Part shown: positions 45,806 through 58,700 of the stretch, one piece after another
Position numbering within the stretch: position 1 is the first letter of the stretch
How the letters are laid out: each line of letters opens with the position of its first letter
NCBI GenBank assembly: GCA_019787685.1
Contig: JAHNUO010000006.1
Coordinates: 2,332,235-2,396,234 of the forward strand
Direction: 5' to 3'
Length of the DNA stretch: 64,000 nt
Origin: Chiua virens
Lineage: Eukaryota; Basidiomycota; Agaricomycetes; Boletales; Boletaceae
Made by a program: the position numbers and the translations under genes
Notes under the pieces: model-generated
Databases searched by the model: none
Told to the model about the DNA's origin: nothing
Seen by the model: only the letters and a program-made list of their open reading frames with translations

Positions 45806-47128
45806 CTAATATCTCTCCGAACTGGGTGGGTAACCTCGCTGCCCGCCACCATACCCTGGTTGCTGACCATAACTTCCCGGTAATCCGCCATAGCCGCCTT
45901 GCGGATAACCACCCTTGCCACCGTAAACCTGGTTCCCACTGACGCCACCGACCAAACTCGCCCCCGTGCCCCCTCCATGGTAATTGCTCGTTGTGTCCTC
46001 GTCATAGTCGCCGGGCGAAGCCGTCAAGAGCGGATCTTTAACTTCCCAAACAGCAGTCTTGGATCCGACCGAGAATTCGAGGTCCTCGCGCTGTAGGTAA
46101 AGGCTCATCAGCACACGGGGAGCTCGGAAGAAGCGGAGGAAACGGCATACAGTAATACTATCCCAATATTTGTAAACCATCATTACGCTAAGAAGGGTGC
46201 AAAGCGTGAAAAAGAATAATCCATCGAGATAGTGTTTGATTGCGTTACATATCGTGACGCTGAAAGCAAACAGAATGACCTGCGCGATGGTGTAGAAGCC
46301 AATGCCGAAGATGATGTCACCAAGTGGCCATCGGTCATCAAGGGTCCGGAAGACGAGAATGAGCTGGGATAGAGTGTAGATTGCCACACACAGGATGGGC
46401 CAAATCAGGTATACCACGAACAGGGCCAAAGGTTTCGTTGGCGAGAAGGAGGCGAACGATTTGAATGAGGCAATCGCAATGAAAAATGAAATACCAAAGA
46501 CGGCCAAGCAGGATAATCGGAGAAGCTGCGGCTCGGTGTGAGAAGAAAAAACATTGCATCCCTGTGAGGACTTACCCATAACGAGACGGGAGTACCATCC
46601 TCTGCAAATTGAAACCCAACGAACCCATTGACCAGCAGACAGCAATAGGTCGCGGCGACTAACCCTGTATAGAATGCGGCGAACCACTGGCATTATTGTT
46701 TGAATTCGCTTACTCGACAGGGTGTGTGTATACAGCGTCGGACTTACAGGGTAGCTGACATTTGATGTTGGTATGACGCCCGAGTCGAGGAACATGGCGA
46801 GAAGCTCAATGAGCATGTACATCCAAAAGAACATGACGATCTCCTTTCGACCCACTGCCGTGTATTTTGATTGAATGTGGTAGATCATGATTGCGGTCAT
46901 GAGCACGGCCACGATGTGGATAAAACATGTTGCTGGCCAGAGCGTCAACTTCATGTGGTTGTGCAACAAGTTGAACTCACAAGGCTGAAAAATCAAAGTC
47001 GATCCAATTTGCACGTTGCGCGAGTAGCAAGTAGGCTCTATGCCTTGACCGGAAGGACCCAGGAGAGGGCAAATGACGAGAGCAGCCGTGCTGCACACAC
47101 CCTCGAAGGAGCCAAACGAAATTCCCAT
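45806..47128 (-). CDS. CHS7: Chitin synthase export chaperone Chs7
   Basis: Multi-spanning ER membrane protein needed for chitin synthase III (Chs3 type) to leave the ER. Starts [20 protein letters not shown] with [20 protein letters not shown]. An intron with donor GTGAGT (about 46975) leads to [39 protein letters not shown] and [11 protein letters not shown]. An intron-bounded exon follows, [18 protein letters not shown] plus [18 protein letters not shown] (about 46750-46575), then [57 protein letters not shown] and YKYWDSIT. The C-terminus carries [11 protein letters not shown] and a Gly/Tyr-rich tail ([18 protein letters not shown]) usual in basidiomycete homologues. About seven helices. 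All conserved blocks are present. Confidence 0.95.
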   Translation of the reverse strand: MGISFGSFEGVCSTAALVICPLLGPSGQGIEPTCYSRNVQIGSTLIFQPCEFNLLHNHMKLTLWPATCFIHIVAVLMTAIMIYHIQSKYTAVGRKEIVMFFWMYMLIELLAMFLDSGVIPTSNVSYPVSPTLYTHTLSSKRIQTIMPVVRRILYRVSRRDLLLSAGQWVRWVSICRGWYSRLVMGKSSQGCNVFSSHTEPQLLRLSCLAVFGISFFIAIASFKSFASFSPTKPLALFVVYLIWPILCVAIYTLSQLILVFRTLDDRWPLGDIIFGIGFYTIAQVILFAFSVTICNAIKHYLDGLFFFTLCTLLSVMMVYKYWDSITVCRFLRFFRAPRVLMSLYLQREDLEFSVGSKTAVWEVKDPLLTASPGDYDEDTTSNYHGGGTGASLVGGVSGNQVYGGKGGYPQGGYGGLPGSYGQQPGYGGGQRGYPPSSERY

Positions 47129-50100
47129 GCCTCAACGAAGAGATTCAGGGTGCAAGCGATATCGAATCGCGATGTTAGGAGATGTGTCTTGGTTGCTTTG
47201 ATTGCGACGCTACGAAGTTGGCGGTTGCTGGGACAAAGCGAGCGAGACGGAAGAAATGAAAGTCAATAAGAAAAAACTGAACGACAGTAAGGTGGCAACC
47301 TGAATGGCCAAGGGGGCCGCTTGGAGCCTCGACGTTGCTGCTAGTGGTGATGGCTTGAGCGTGGCGGACACTGTGCTGTGTCTCTCGACGGTGACCTACT
47401 CCCACGCCACGAGTAACGCACGCCGGAAGTCCAACGCCGCTGTACCACCATCCATCACTCCAACGCTGCTCCGATTGCAGCTACTAAGCTAGCCGTGCTC
47501 TGAGACACCGTCGAGTCGCGTGTAACTCTCATTTCGAGCCCATCACCATCGCTCACAGGATGCTCGGCTTCTCAATCGTCAATCCACTCTAACAGCACCT
47601 GCACCTCGCGTGTAGATCTGCACCAATCCGCCGCGTATGCATCATGTGGTAAGCGTTCCGGGTGGTAAGTGGACATTGGCTCGAATATTTAGCGGATGGG
47701 GCAAACGCAAATTCTCGCGCTCATCTATGTACTGCAATACAACTTTATTATCGAGGCCATAATGAAGCCCAGGCCTGCTTGACGCCGCATTAGGGCATTG
47801 GGCCACGATACCCTCAGTTCCCCTCTCTCCCTACGCAACACTGCCCCGATCCATTTGCTACGGCGGCAACAGACAGCGCCCCCTCTTCCTCGGTACTGAG
47901 AGGAATCAGAAGTTGCGATTTTTCACGGTCGGACTAGTGTGGGATTGAGGGTTTGGGATCCGCGGACCAATGGCAGGACTGCATTGGTCTGAGGCTGTTT
48001 TGGGTTGCTCTCCTATGGGAGCCATCCCACCCCCTGGTCCCACGTCGATTGTGACATCTGCCGCATCGACGGGCTTCCGCAGTGGAGCATGATTGGACAC
48101 GAATGTTCTTATGAAACATTTGTCGAATGAGATTCAAATCAGATGTGATGTTGGCAACGTTCGAGTCATTGGACTGTTTCTGGTACTTGGCCGTAAAGTG
48201 CCAGCCATTACATTCCTGGATTGATGTACACCTCCCGTTCTCGTCTGACCACATGTATCTGAAGCAGCGGCATAATCATCGGGCCTTGTTATTATATGAC
48301 CGCTTCTTTGCCACATCCCATGCTCGGAACTTTGTTCGAAAATTGTTGTGCTGTAACCCCTCCATCGCATCCTGTACATATTTATGTGTCATTGTGCGCT
48401 CGCAGGGAAAAGGTAACGTGGTAGCATATGGACTTATGCGACAGGCTTCGTACCATCTGAGCAGGTCGAATGAAGCATTGTTCGGATACCACCGCTCGCC
48501 GCCTGCGCCGCATCGCGCGGTGCGTACGAATCTCAAAGCGAACAAAGATGCTGTGTGTACCGATTGATTGAGGGGAGGGGGTGAAACCCACTCGTGTCCA
48601 CCCCGAATTTGCGGACCAAGTCGTCTTGGTACTTACGTTTCTGTGTCGCATCCACGACTGATCCTATTTGTCCGCAGAGAGAGAGGTGAACGAACCCTAA
48701 TTTAAATGGGTGTTTCGGGCGGTTGCAACGCTAAGTGGATATTTCTGGGGAAGGGGTCACGCCAATGACAATATCCTCTTCGGCACGCGCTCCACTTGAC
48801 GTGGAAGTTCCAGCTTGGGTTCGGCGGTAGTTTGAGGAACAAGCTGCCCGACTACCTCCTATGATACTTTTTCGGTCTGTTGACGTTGACTTGGCGATTC
48901 ACAGGACCCACGGACACCTATTTTGAGGGAACCAATGAAATGAATCAAGCTACTCATATGCTTGAGCGCTTGTCATGACCGCTGAGCCTTTCAAATCTCA
49001 AGTGCGATTCATGCGGGCGAATTCAAGTTCTATTTTTTTTCTCCCCGATGGGTAGCGAGCGGGATTCTTCCGATATGACGAGATTCATACAAATGGGGTT
49101 TCGGCGCACGCATGCAGGAGACGTCAATGGCCAGGTTTGCCGATTTGATTCACAGTTCCGTGGATGGCGACACCCAATTAGATCGTGTCATCAAACTACT
49201 CAACGTGTATAACGTTCGTCCTTTCTATGTGTTTTCTTTGATCCATGCGAAGCGTTCCTGTACTCATAGCGCGGATGTGTGACGTTGCCAGTACCCCCAA
49301 CTAGAATAGGGTGTTGGGCACGCGTCTCATGGCGAATGACCGGCGAGCTGCCACCGCAGCTCCTGTCACATGGATGTGATTGAATAGCCATTGGGCTCCA
49401 TCGACCATCAATGTTGCGACTATTGAAAGGTGGCGTACTCAGGGCAACACATCCCTGCTAAACTATCCCAGCCCGCCCGGGTAGTGTTGTCAGCAGTACC
49501 CGGCCGCCAGATTACTGGTTAAAGGAATCGTCAAGCTGGAAGTTCCACGAATGGAATTTGTTGCCATTGTTTGTGACCCGCAAAGGTTCGCACTTGGTAA
49601 TTATCTAAGTAGAGATTTGGACGTACAATATTTTGTGGCTACCTGCCAGGCACAGAGCTTATGCCTTTCCTGTCTTTTCGGTACGCGAAAGGCAAGTGCC
49701 AGCCGCCCTCGACGACTTTGATGTTCGATGGTAGTCGACCGTCTTGCCACATCGTGCACATATTTACATATTAAGTTTCTGGGAAGGCTCAATAGAATAC
49801 GACGCACAGCACTCTCTCCCACTTGTCGGTACCCGAAGTTTGGGTAGTCACCCTCGTAAGAAAAGCAATTTTATACTAATACATATGGGCATTCAGGCAT
49901 GATGTGCATCCATAAGTATACCGGCACATGTGGGCCACGCGATCCCGGCAAGTAGGTTCAGCTGCGAATACAAAAGGGTTAAGACGTGAAACGAGTATGG
50001 AGACTGACAACCTACGAGATAGCAAAAAAAAAAAAGTGAAAAAGCACCGATGCTGTTACTGGGGCATGTCTGCCATCACAGTTGTCTTGTGCTCGCTTCC

Positions 50101-51987
50101 TTTTTTTTTTGGTTCACTGGAACAAAGATGCATCACCGGTTTTGTTGGCATGCCAAGGCCGCAGCGTGGACACTGCTCACGGGCCGATGAGGTCCCGTGT
50201 CGTCGTTTTTGATGGAAAGATCAATGCACTGGCGAGGAGCGACAAGTTGGATTTGCAACAGTGAAGCAGAAATTTTAAATGATCTCAGGACCCGGAGTGG
50301 CTCACCACCATGTCAAACTTATCATGAGTTGCTGACGCGGCTAAACAGCTGCTGACGGCGGCGCGGTTGCGGTTACTGCAGTCACGGCCAGGGAAGTCAC
50401 TGTCACGCTAACGCAGGCACTTGGGGTGCCAGCGCGTGCGAGGAATCGGAGGACGGTGTTGTGCGAACCTGCCGAGCCGGCCAATGAACGTTATGAACCT
50501 GGATCATGACTAGATGAGGCGGAACTTGGCGAGTCAGACTCGGATGGGATCGCACGATACGGAAAGGTGAGTTGAATTGATGAATTAGCTTCTTGGCTCG
50601 AATGGTTGGGACCTGAAGCTAAAGGATTTGGCGAGATAATCGATCTGGGAGGAATACGTCATGCCCCTCCACAGCAGCTGGGACAAGGTGGTACCTATAT
50701 GAGATACGAGTGTATTTGAGACAGGGTCGGATTATTGAATGAGAAATTCACGCGGTGGACTTTGAGGAGATAGACAATTGAACGGGGACGGGAAGGTAAA
50801 ATCATGCGCTCAATTGAGAGGGCCTCGCCGTCGCCTGATTTGAATCAGGTGCAAGCGCAGATGCCGATGTGTCATATGAAATGTGTGGCGTCGCTGGCGT
50901 GCGGGCCATGCGAGGTGGAACGGCCGAATGGGGAACTGAACTAGGCCGAGGGATAATGACGGCGTTGCTGTGATACAGACCTAATATGTAGAGAGGCTCC
51001 TAAACTACTAGCACCGAAGGGGACTAAAACAAGGTGATCTGATATTGAGAAGGGTGAAGCGGAGCGGATGGAGAGCAGCCACATCGGGGTATTACGTGTG
51101 AACAAGGGCAAGGAATAGCAAGCGAAGGATGAAAGAGCCACAGCCCAAAGATAATGGAGCGCGGAAATAAAGAGATGGGCGGGCAAGCGCACGGACGCGG
51201 GGCCAGAAGGGCATGGGCTCGGGTGTTGGAAATATGCCGGGATGGGCGGAAAAAGAAGAAGATGGGGAACAGCGGCATGAGACAAAGGACTCACGATCGT
51301 ATGACGGGGGCGGATAAGGAAGTGTGGGCGTGGCCGCATCAACTTGCTATCCATCGCGTGAACGATCTGATTCTGGACGCGCGTCACGACGCTGAATTCA
51401 TTCATTCTTGTCTGTACAAAAATAGGAGACACTGAGATAAATAATAAAAACAAAAAATCGAGACATGGAATAGCACCGAGAGAGACAAGTATATGAATGA
51501 AACTCGAGCTGGCGCTGTCAAGGGTGGGGTATTATTTTAAGAAATAGGAAAAGAATTTGAGAAAGAAGAGGAAATTGAATTATACATTCAGGGGAGGACA
51601 AGGAAGACGTTGGGGGGGTTTCTGGAAGCGAGGAGGGAGGTGACTGAGACGAGTGCCGAAAGCGGGTAGTCACGTGGTGTATTTGGGTTAGCAAAGCCGA
51701 GAAAGGGAAGAGGATAAGGGAAAGGCTATGGGGAATCCCTGGAAAGACCGATGCTGCCGAGAATGCCGAGTGGGGACTGAAGAAGGGATTTGAAGGACGA
51801 TTTGGTAAAATCAAACGAAATGACGGGCAAGTCAATCTGAGAAAAAAAAAATCAAAGATCTGCTAAGTGAGCAAGCAGTCGCGCGTACGAAGCGGGACGG
51901 AGGCGCTGCTGTTGCACGAAACTTCCAATTCGACTACCAACTTACAATATCGTTACAGAGCCTGCCACTCGCACATCCCCTGTATGC
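47129..51987. other. Gene-poor stretch of about 4.9 kb
   Basis: By far the longest gap in the window. I found no recognisable protein family, tRNA or terminal repeats. A plus-strand frame of 146 codons at 48127-48567 and a minus-strand frame of 170 codons at 50941-51453 (Ser/Leu/Pro-rich) have no familiar motif and no supported introns. From about 51020 to 51850 the plus strand is strongly purine-rich (GGAGG, GAAGAGGA runs). Short homopolymers (A11 near 50024, T9-T10 near 50101) occur. The right end must include the promoter and probably a long 5' UTR of the cyclin gene. Confidence 0.45.
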
Positions 51988-52111
51988 ATATATATATTTT
52001 TTTGGTCCGTCTCTAAGCGGAGAATGCATACTTTACACGTCCTCCAATTTCTTTCTCTCTCCTTTTTTATAAAATGATCCTTCATCCTTTGTCCCCTCCA
52101 CCGAGTCAACC
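51988..52111 (+). promoter_or_regulatory. Core promoter and leader of the Pho80-like cyclin gene
   Basis: TATATATATT at about 51988-51998 is followed by a CT-rich leader (CCAATTTCTTTCTCTCTCC) typical of basidiomycete transcription starts. The in-frame ATG is at 52112. An upstream out-of-frame ATG at 52074 could act as a short upstream ORF. Confidence 0.5.
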
Positions 52112-54100
52112 ATGGCTCTGCCCTCCTCTCTCCCCCCTCTCAACCATGACCTCCTCTACCCTTTCAAACACCCAAGACTGTCTGCACTACCAACACCTCC
52201 CATGTCCGCTGCCTTGCCAAGGCTCTTCCCCCAGCCTCAGTCCCGCATCACGTCCTTGCCTCCGATAGCCCACTTTGATCGCCAGTTATCTACAATGCAT
52301 CCAGGTCCGTCCTCTTACCGTGCACCTCTCCTCGCAGTCTCATCTTTACACCCAGTCACACCACCTCAATCTCGCGACGCGTCCAACTGGTCGAGATCCG
52401 CACCGCGTCCGATCTACCCCCCGTCCCCTGACATGATGGAAGACGACATCCCGGAGCTCCCGCTTCAACCAAAGCCAGTAGCACCCCGCGACGCGTCCTA
52501 CTTTATCGACTGGTTCGATATCTCCCTCAAGCGGCCGGCGAGCTTCGTGGCGGAAAAGACGTGTGAGATGGTTTGCTACTTGTGGTTCTCTTCATCTGTA
52601 CTTTCCAGTACGCGCACGAGATCACAAATGCCTTCTCCCCCTCATTCTCCCGAATCACCCTCGTCTTCGTCGCCCTTGCAGTTCAACCCCTCTGCAACCT
52701 TTGTCCAGTTCATGCAAAAGTTGCTTGAGACAACCCAAGTCAGCCACTCGGTCATTGTCCTTTCACTCCATTACATCTGGCGTCTCAAGGAGCGTAACCG
52801 TTTCACTGCCGGTCTCCCGGGAAGCGAGTTCCGGATAGCAGTTGCCGCCTTGATGATGGCAAACAAGTTTTTGGACGAGTACGCTTCATCCCTATTTCGG
52901 TCGCTTTGTTCTAACATGATCTCAGCAATACCTACACCAACAAGACTTGGTCAGAAGTTTCGGGAATCGACTTGACCGAGATCAACCGAATGGAGAGAGA
53001 GTTCCTTATGGGCGTCGACTTCTCCCTCTATGTATCTGGCAAAAAGTACGAGTCTTGGCTCAATTTGCTCAAAGGTCTTGTTTTGGCAAAGGAGTCCGAG
53101 AGTCAGAAATGGCGCAGTTCGCGTCGGTATCGAAACGGTCGTCGTCTACAACCCGTTGCGTCCACTCCTACGATGCGCACCAACCGGTCGAGATGTCACT
53201 CCTCTACGTATCGTGCACGCTCTACCTCGCCTACACAATACGTTCAACCAGCTTTGACGAATGTTACGAGTCAGCCACATCTGCATGTTAACCCGCCCCT
53301 GTCACCTTCTCCTAATCCGGGCTCGAAGCGTTCAGCGGCCGACGCGTTCTCGCCAACGTCAACATCTTTTAATGAGTTGCCGCCATTGAAACGCCCAACT
53401 GGAATGACCTTGCATATTCCCGAAAATGGCTTTTCAAGAGGCCCTAGCTCCGCCTCTCCTCTCGAACCCCTGCAATCCTTTTCCAAGATGTCACTTTCGT
53501 CTTCGTCTTCGTCTCCACATAACGCCCGCACTGCTTCGTCCGTTCAGCCATTCCTCGCCACGCACGAGAATAGACCTCAGACACTGGTAGCTGCGTATCG
53601 TGCGGACCGACCCGTAAATGTGCCACAGGTACGCTATAATTTCCTCCTTCGTGGAAATGCTCTCACCATCTTCCCAGAATCTGTATTACTATTCTCTGGC
53701 TGGTTCGTCCACTGATACAGAGGCCGAACAAGAACGTGTGCAACGGAAAGCTCGCCTACGGCGTTTCCAACCTCATCCCTTGACAACTTCATATCCACCA
53801 CCTCCTTCCTATATGCCCATCGATATCCAGTCAGCTTCCGTGAGTCCACACGACAGCCACTTGAATGTCCGACAGGCACCATTGCCGCACATCACCGATG
53901 CCATCTGGTCACGAAAACTCCTTCAAGTGCCACCATACATCTCCCCTGCGGATAGTTCCCTGCAGCTCCCGCCGTTGAGGGAAAATGTGGTTCCCTCTGC
54001 TCCATTTGCCAACGCCGGTCCACCGGGCGTGCACTTTTACGCTTCGTCCAGCCGACGGGGATCACCCTTGTATCCTTATAATTGGTCTTATGGCAGATAG
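52112..54100 (+). CDS. Pho80/Pcl-type cyclin
   Basis: Cyclin partner of a Pho85-like kinase, involved in nutrient or phosphate signalling and cell-cycle control by family knowledge. Residues 1-140 are a Pro/Ser-rich disordered leader (MALPSSLPPLNHDLLYPFKH). The cyclin box follows: FVAEKTCEMVCYLWFSSS, FNPSATFVQFMQKLLETTQV, SHSVIVLSLHYIWRLKERNR, EFRIAVAALMMANKFLD. A 47-nt intron (about 52880-52926) joins this to NTYTNKTWSEVSGIDLTEIN and RMEREFLMGVDFSLYVS, the helix-5 block of Pho80-like cyclins. The long C-terminal tail (Ser/Pro/Arg-rich, with KRSAADAFSPTS and RPTGMTLHIPE) crosses one more intron (about 53629-53680) and ends YPYNWSYGR. Probably intact. Tail phosphorylation is plausible but not shown. 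Confidence 0.9.
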
Positions 54101-55775
54101 TTCCGACCCTATCTTCGTTTTAATCCATGATATTATTGTTGCATTATCATTTCGACGCCCACTTTCCCATATAATTCTTCACAGCACTGGTCCTTAAGTA
54201 CGCGCATTCGATTCATCCTAGCATAGATCCAGTCACCTGCATTGTACCCATTCTGTTGCATTGTTCACACGCATTTCATCCTGATGATGATACATTACGC
54301 TATTTCCTAACTACTGTACAAAAGCTGACTTGGTGGAGATCGAACATCGGACTTTGTGCGACCGAGAGAAGTGACAAATTTTGATACATGCAAGATTTTG
54401 TTACGGTCGCCTGTGTCAATATGACCTCTCCCGGTTAAGGTTACCTCTGTCGGCGTGATGGGGCCCTTTCGAAACATGATTTAGGTCTGACATGACATCG
54501 CGAGTTTCCCCCAGTTAGATATGAGGTTCATGGCGGCCGGGACCCGCGATATGGACGCAGTGTTAGGTACCGAGTTTGAATGCAACGTAACCTCGCTGCA
54601 GACACAGCCAACACATCGGTGCTTGACTCACATCAACGTCTGGCCCATCTGCACACGGTCTTGGACCCCGTTTGGTCTCGCAATTGCCGCTTAACGAAGC
54701 GTCACATCAATCGAACGTCCACGGGGGACACACATCGGGAACCCACTCGGACCTTGAGCCTGGGATGCTCTGCTAGCGCCGTCTTATTGTTGGATGCTCC
54801 CCTAATTTGCTGCTGCGGGATTTTTTATCGTGGCATCCTCACAGCAGGCCCGGATCGGTACATCATTCGATTGCTTCCTGAACCCATTTATCACAGGCGG
54901 CGCACCGATCTAGAAGGCAAGGATGACATATACAATGTTACATCGATTCCCTTCATATTTCCGGTGTGATCCTTTTCGGCAGTTTACAGCCTTTCATGTG
55001 CACACTAGATCATTGACCCTACCGACGGGTGGTCTAGTGCTGTTTGAGATGGTAGTGCTCGCATTTGACATGCTTACGGAGTGTGGAACTCGTGTGCCCG
55101 ATTAAGTAGCATCTACCTCCGATCATTTCAGTTGATCATCGTTTCTCCCTCCACCGAGCAACACGGAATGGGTAGTGGAATTTATTCGGGAGATGTTGGA
55201 TGCCTCAAACGCTTGCGTAAAGAAATATCCGGATAGTAGTCCCGTAACTGGAGGGAAGGGACAAGGTTTCACGATACAAGGACGCATACGATCCGAGCAG
55301 TTGCCACTCACGAACACCGGAGAAGATCGTTTTATTTCTGTTGAAACCCATGAATCTCGAACCCACCAATGCTGTGGTTGGTAGGCGTAAGGCAGGGGGC
55401 ATTGTCAGCAAATGAGCAACCATCACACGTGGGTCAGACCGTAAATTTTACCTCCTGTCAGACCCGATGTTAACCCGGCAAATACGCCATCCCTGCGAGC
55501 TTCCTGTGTGGAAAGCGTTGGTGAGCGGGAAACTCGAATGTAGGAGAGTTTATCGAATGCTGACCCTGATAGCGAGTTTACGGAGATCTCCTTGTTTTGC
55601 TAAAGAGTCTTGTTCCGACGACATGATGCAGGTGCGGGTCAGAGCCGCGAGCCATTTATTTATTTATTTACTTATTTTGTTGGTGCCAAGTTCCGCCCTA
55701 AGTTAGGTTTACCCCGACGACACGCACTCTTGTATGTTGCCCTCCACCGATTCGGTACTCCCGTAAGGAATCAAC
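54101..55775. other. Intergenic stretch before ZIP4
   Basis: About 1.7 kb. A 129-codon plus frame at 54580-54969 has no familiar motif. GGTGGAGATCGAACATCGGAC at 54333-54353 is B-box-like but no cloverleaf can be drawn. A TTTATTTATTTATTTACTTATTTT run is at about 55655-55679. No supported gene. Confidence 0.4.
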
Positions 55776-58700
55776 ATGTCTTCGGCCAGAAATACACGAT
55801 ACGGTCCTAATTTGCAAACTCTGTACGACCAGATTCAAGGCAAGTTCCCCCGACCCCCTTCCACGTGCACATAGCAAAAAAAAAAAAAATCGCGCGACCC
55901 CTAGATTTGTTGATCAAGATCAAACCCAAGCTCAACGATATCCAGTCCGATGATGATCCACATCTAGTCAAGGAACTCCATCACATTGCATCACTTGCCC
56001 AGACATTCTCTGAGCAGCGGCTCAAGGCGAGCAAAAAAAGCCATCTTGCCGATGCGCTTGATCAGGAAGGTCTGTGCCGGTGTTGCTTTGCAGCCCTCTC
56101 CGTGGGCAATGCTGTTCTTAATCTGCCGAAAAGGTGTAAACCTATGGAACGCCTCCGGCCTATTCCGTCAAGGTTCCGATGGTAACTGTCGTCCTATCGT
56201 TGCAGCATGTAGGGCATTCGGCACTTGTGTGTGTGTGATGGTGTGCTTGTCTAACCCTGTCATCAGTGCGCCTAGCGGGTTTCCGGTTGATGGAGGCTGG
56301 TCTAGAAGCGAAGTCAAACATCCAAGGTTCGGTTTCTGGCATTTGCAGCGTTTGAGCCCCTCTCCAACCTACCCCCAATTAAGCATTGTTGCATGTGCTT
56401 CAGATAGCTTGCAAGACAGGCATAATGCTGTCAGGTACGTCATTGTAAGGTGGCGCGGCTGCCAATGTGACTCTTTTGTACCGCGGAGGTAGAGGTCGGA
56501 AATAACGAAACGGCCGCCTCCGTTCTGGCGTGTGCAGCCAAGGTTATTGTTTTCATCCATCGCGTTCTCGTCGGCTCTTAACTGCCCGCTCAGTACGAAG
56601 AAGCGCTGAGAAATGTCGACGATCCGGAAGGACAACATCTGCACGCTAGGGCGCGTGTCACCACCGTTTATTTCTCTAGCAGAATGGAAGCTGTGAGGCT
56701 GTTGGATTCATTGACTGTGGCGTACTGATGCTTATAGTAATTGTGGTTTGTGGTTTGGCGTGCACACAGGCCTGGAGGGAAAAAAACGATGGGCTCGCGA
56801 CGTTCATGGCCGACAAGATCACAGGTGCACATCAAATTTGTACTAGCGGCGTTGCTCATCATTTTGTGCACAGAAAATGATAGACAATTGGCGTTGCTCT
56901 CCATCCGTGACGTAAGTTGTACGATGTTTTCCCCACCGTGGCTCACATGTCACCGGCCTAGCGAGAGGTGCTGGTGGACAAGTTCCTTGAAATTGGTAAA
57001 TCGGCATTACGCACTTGTACGCAGAGCGGCAATCCACTTGCGGAAGGGAATAAAGCCCATGATGCCCTACGATGGTTGAGAAAGGCATTTCAGATCATCG
57101 AACCGCTCGATTGTTCGGCCACGCCCGAGTTACTGGAACTCAAGGTCCGTCCCAGATAAGTATCGATTAAGGATCGTTCGATGCTGAAGCATATTTGCTC
57201 AGCGTTCCGTTCTCAGGAGCTTGGGTAAGACGCAAATGTGACTGAGTTTGAAACCCGGGCATAACCTATTACCTACCGGCATCCCTTTAGCTCGTGGATA
57301 CTTCCTGGCATCATCGCAAGACCCGGAAAACCTAGTGCGTGCACAAGCTGCACTAGATGAAGTGATTGAGACCATGGACACTTCCGTGGAGCCCGTAAGG
57401 GACCAATTTGCCGAAACACCCCATCCGTCATGTTCACACGTTATGCTTAGGCAAGCTCCGAACAACAGCAACTCCGCTGGATGAAGTTGGCTGTGGTGAA
57501 GCGGCGAAAAGCTGGAGATACCGTGATTCTTTCGAGTGAGCCAACCTATCCCTGTTATATGCAGTCCTCCCAAGCTGATGGTTGATCGCGAAATGAATTA
57601 CGTTCACCGTAGCTTTGGAGTCAATAATCGATAACATGACCTTTTCTGAGGGAGAGCTTACTGAGTCAGCATTCAGAACGTGTACTTTATCCCATTTGCT
57701 GACATTTGTTCTAAAAGCATACTCCAAGAGCTACGCACTCTTTCTCACCATCAGTATGTCATGACCAACTACCTCATTTGACTTATCGGTTCACATCTTA
57801 TCCCACAGCAATCTAGTAACCGCCGCAACGCGGCATTGTCTACGCAAAGCGATAGCTTGCTCTGCCAACGTTGCTTCTATCGAGAAGCTTCTCATCTTCT
57901 CGCTGTTTCATTGCTCCAAAGGGGATGACCACGGCAAAGCACTGAAGGACCTACAGGATTCATTCCAAGGCAAATATTTTTTTCTGATCATCTCAAAAGC
58001 GAACAGGATTGGTGATCAGAGATCCGAACTCGGTTTCTACTTTAGAAATTTACGCATCTGATATCGAATTCTCCAAGGCTGGCACAAGTGTGTGCCTCAC
58101 CGTAGGTCCCTTGAGCATTCATTCGGTATGCCGTGGTTCAAGGTTCCACTTTCAGCTGATGTGGCAATACGGCGACCGTCATTACCATGCCTCACGATGG
58201 GCAGAAGCTGCTGATTGGTTCATGTCTGGAACTCACGCCTTGTTCTCTAGTCTCGGCGCTTCCTCACTTTCCAAATGCTTTCGGAAAGCTGCCGTGTGTC
58301 AACTGCAACGAAAAGAGTATGCGCAAGCCGCGGCCACTATCCGGCGTTGTCCTCAAAACGGCGCCCCCACCCTTTATGTGGCGTTTTTGATTGCTGTCCA
58401 TCAAGGTACGTGACCCTTTTGTGTGGCGTGTTTCTCAATAACGGGTGTCCAGGTCTTGAAGATGATGGTAACTTGAGGCTTTAGCCCTTGTTGCGTGGTG
58501 GGGGCTAACAAATACCGATGAGCAGCAACTAGAGCGGTCCGCGAGATGGTCGCGGCCCCTGACTTTGACCGTCGAATGCTCCTTCTGGCCTGTAGGCTTT
58601 CGCATGATGCTGACATGAAAGGCCTGCTACTATCGGTGCTTATACACCTACTGGACACGCTCAATTCCCGCGAGAACGTGGATACCGCAACGGAGTCTAT

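Noticed and set aside
48127..48567. 146-codon plus-strand frame in the gene-poor region
   Set aside because: No family motif, an overlapping minus-strand frame of similar size, and composition unlike the real genes nearby.
50941..51453. 170-codon minus-strand frame
   Set aside because: It is the complement of a purine-rich strand that depletes stop codons. No motif, no splice structure and no recognisable product.
54330..54400. Possible tRNA gene (GGTGGAGATCGAACATCGG)
   Set aside because: A B-box-like word is present but no matching acceptor, D and anticodon stems can be drawn on either strand.
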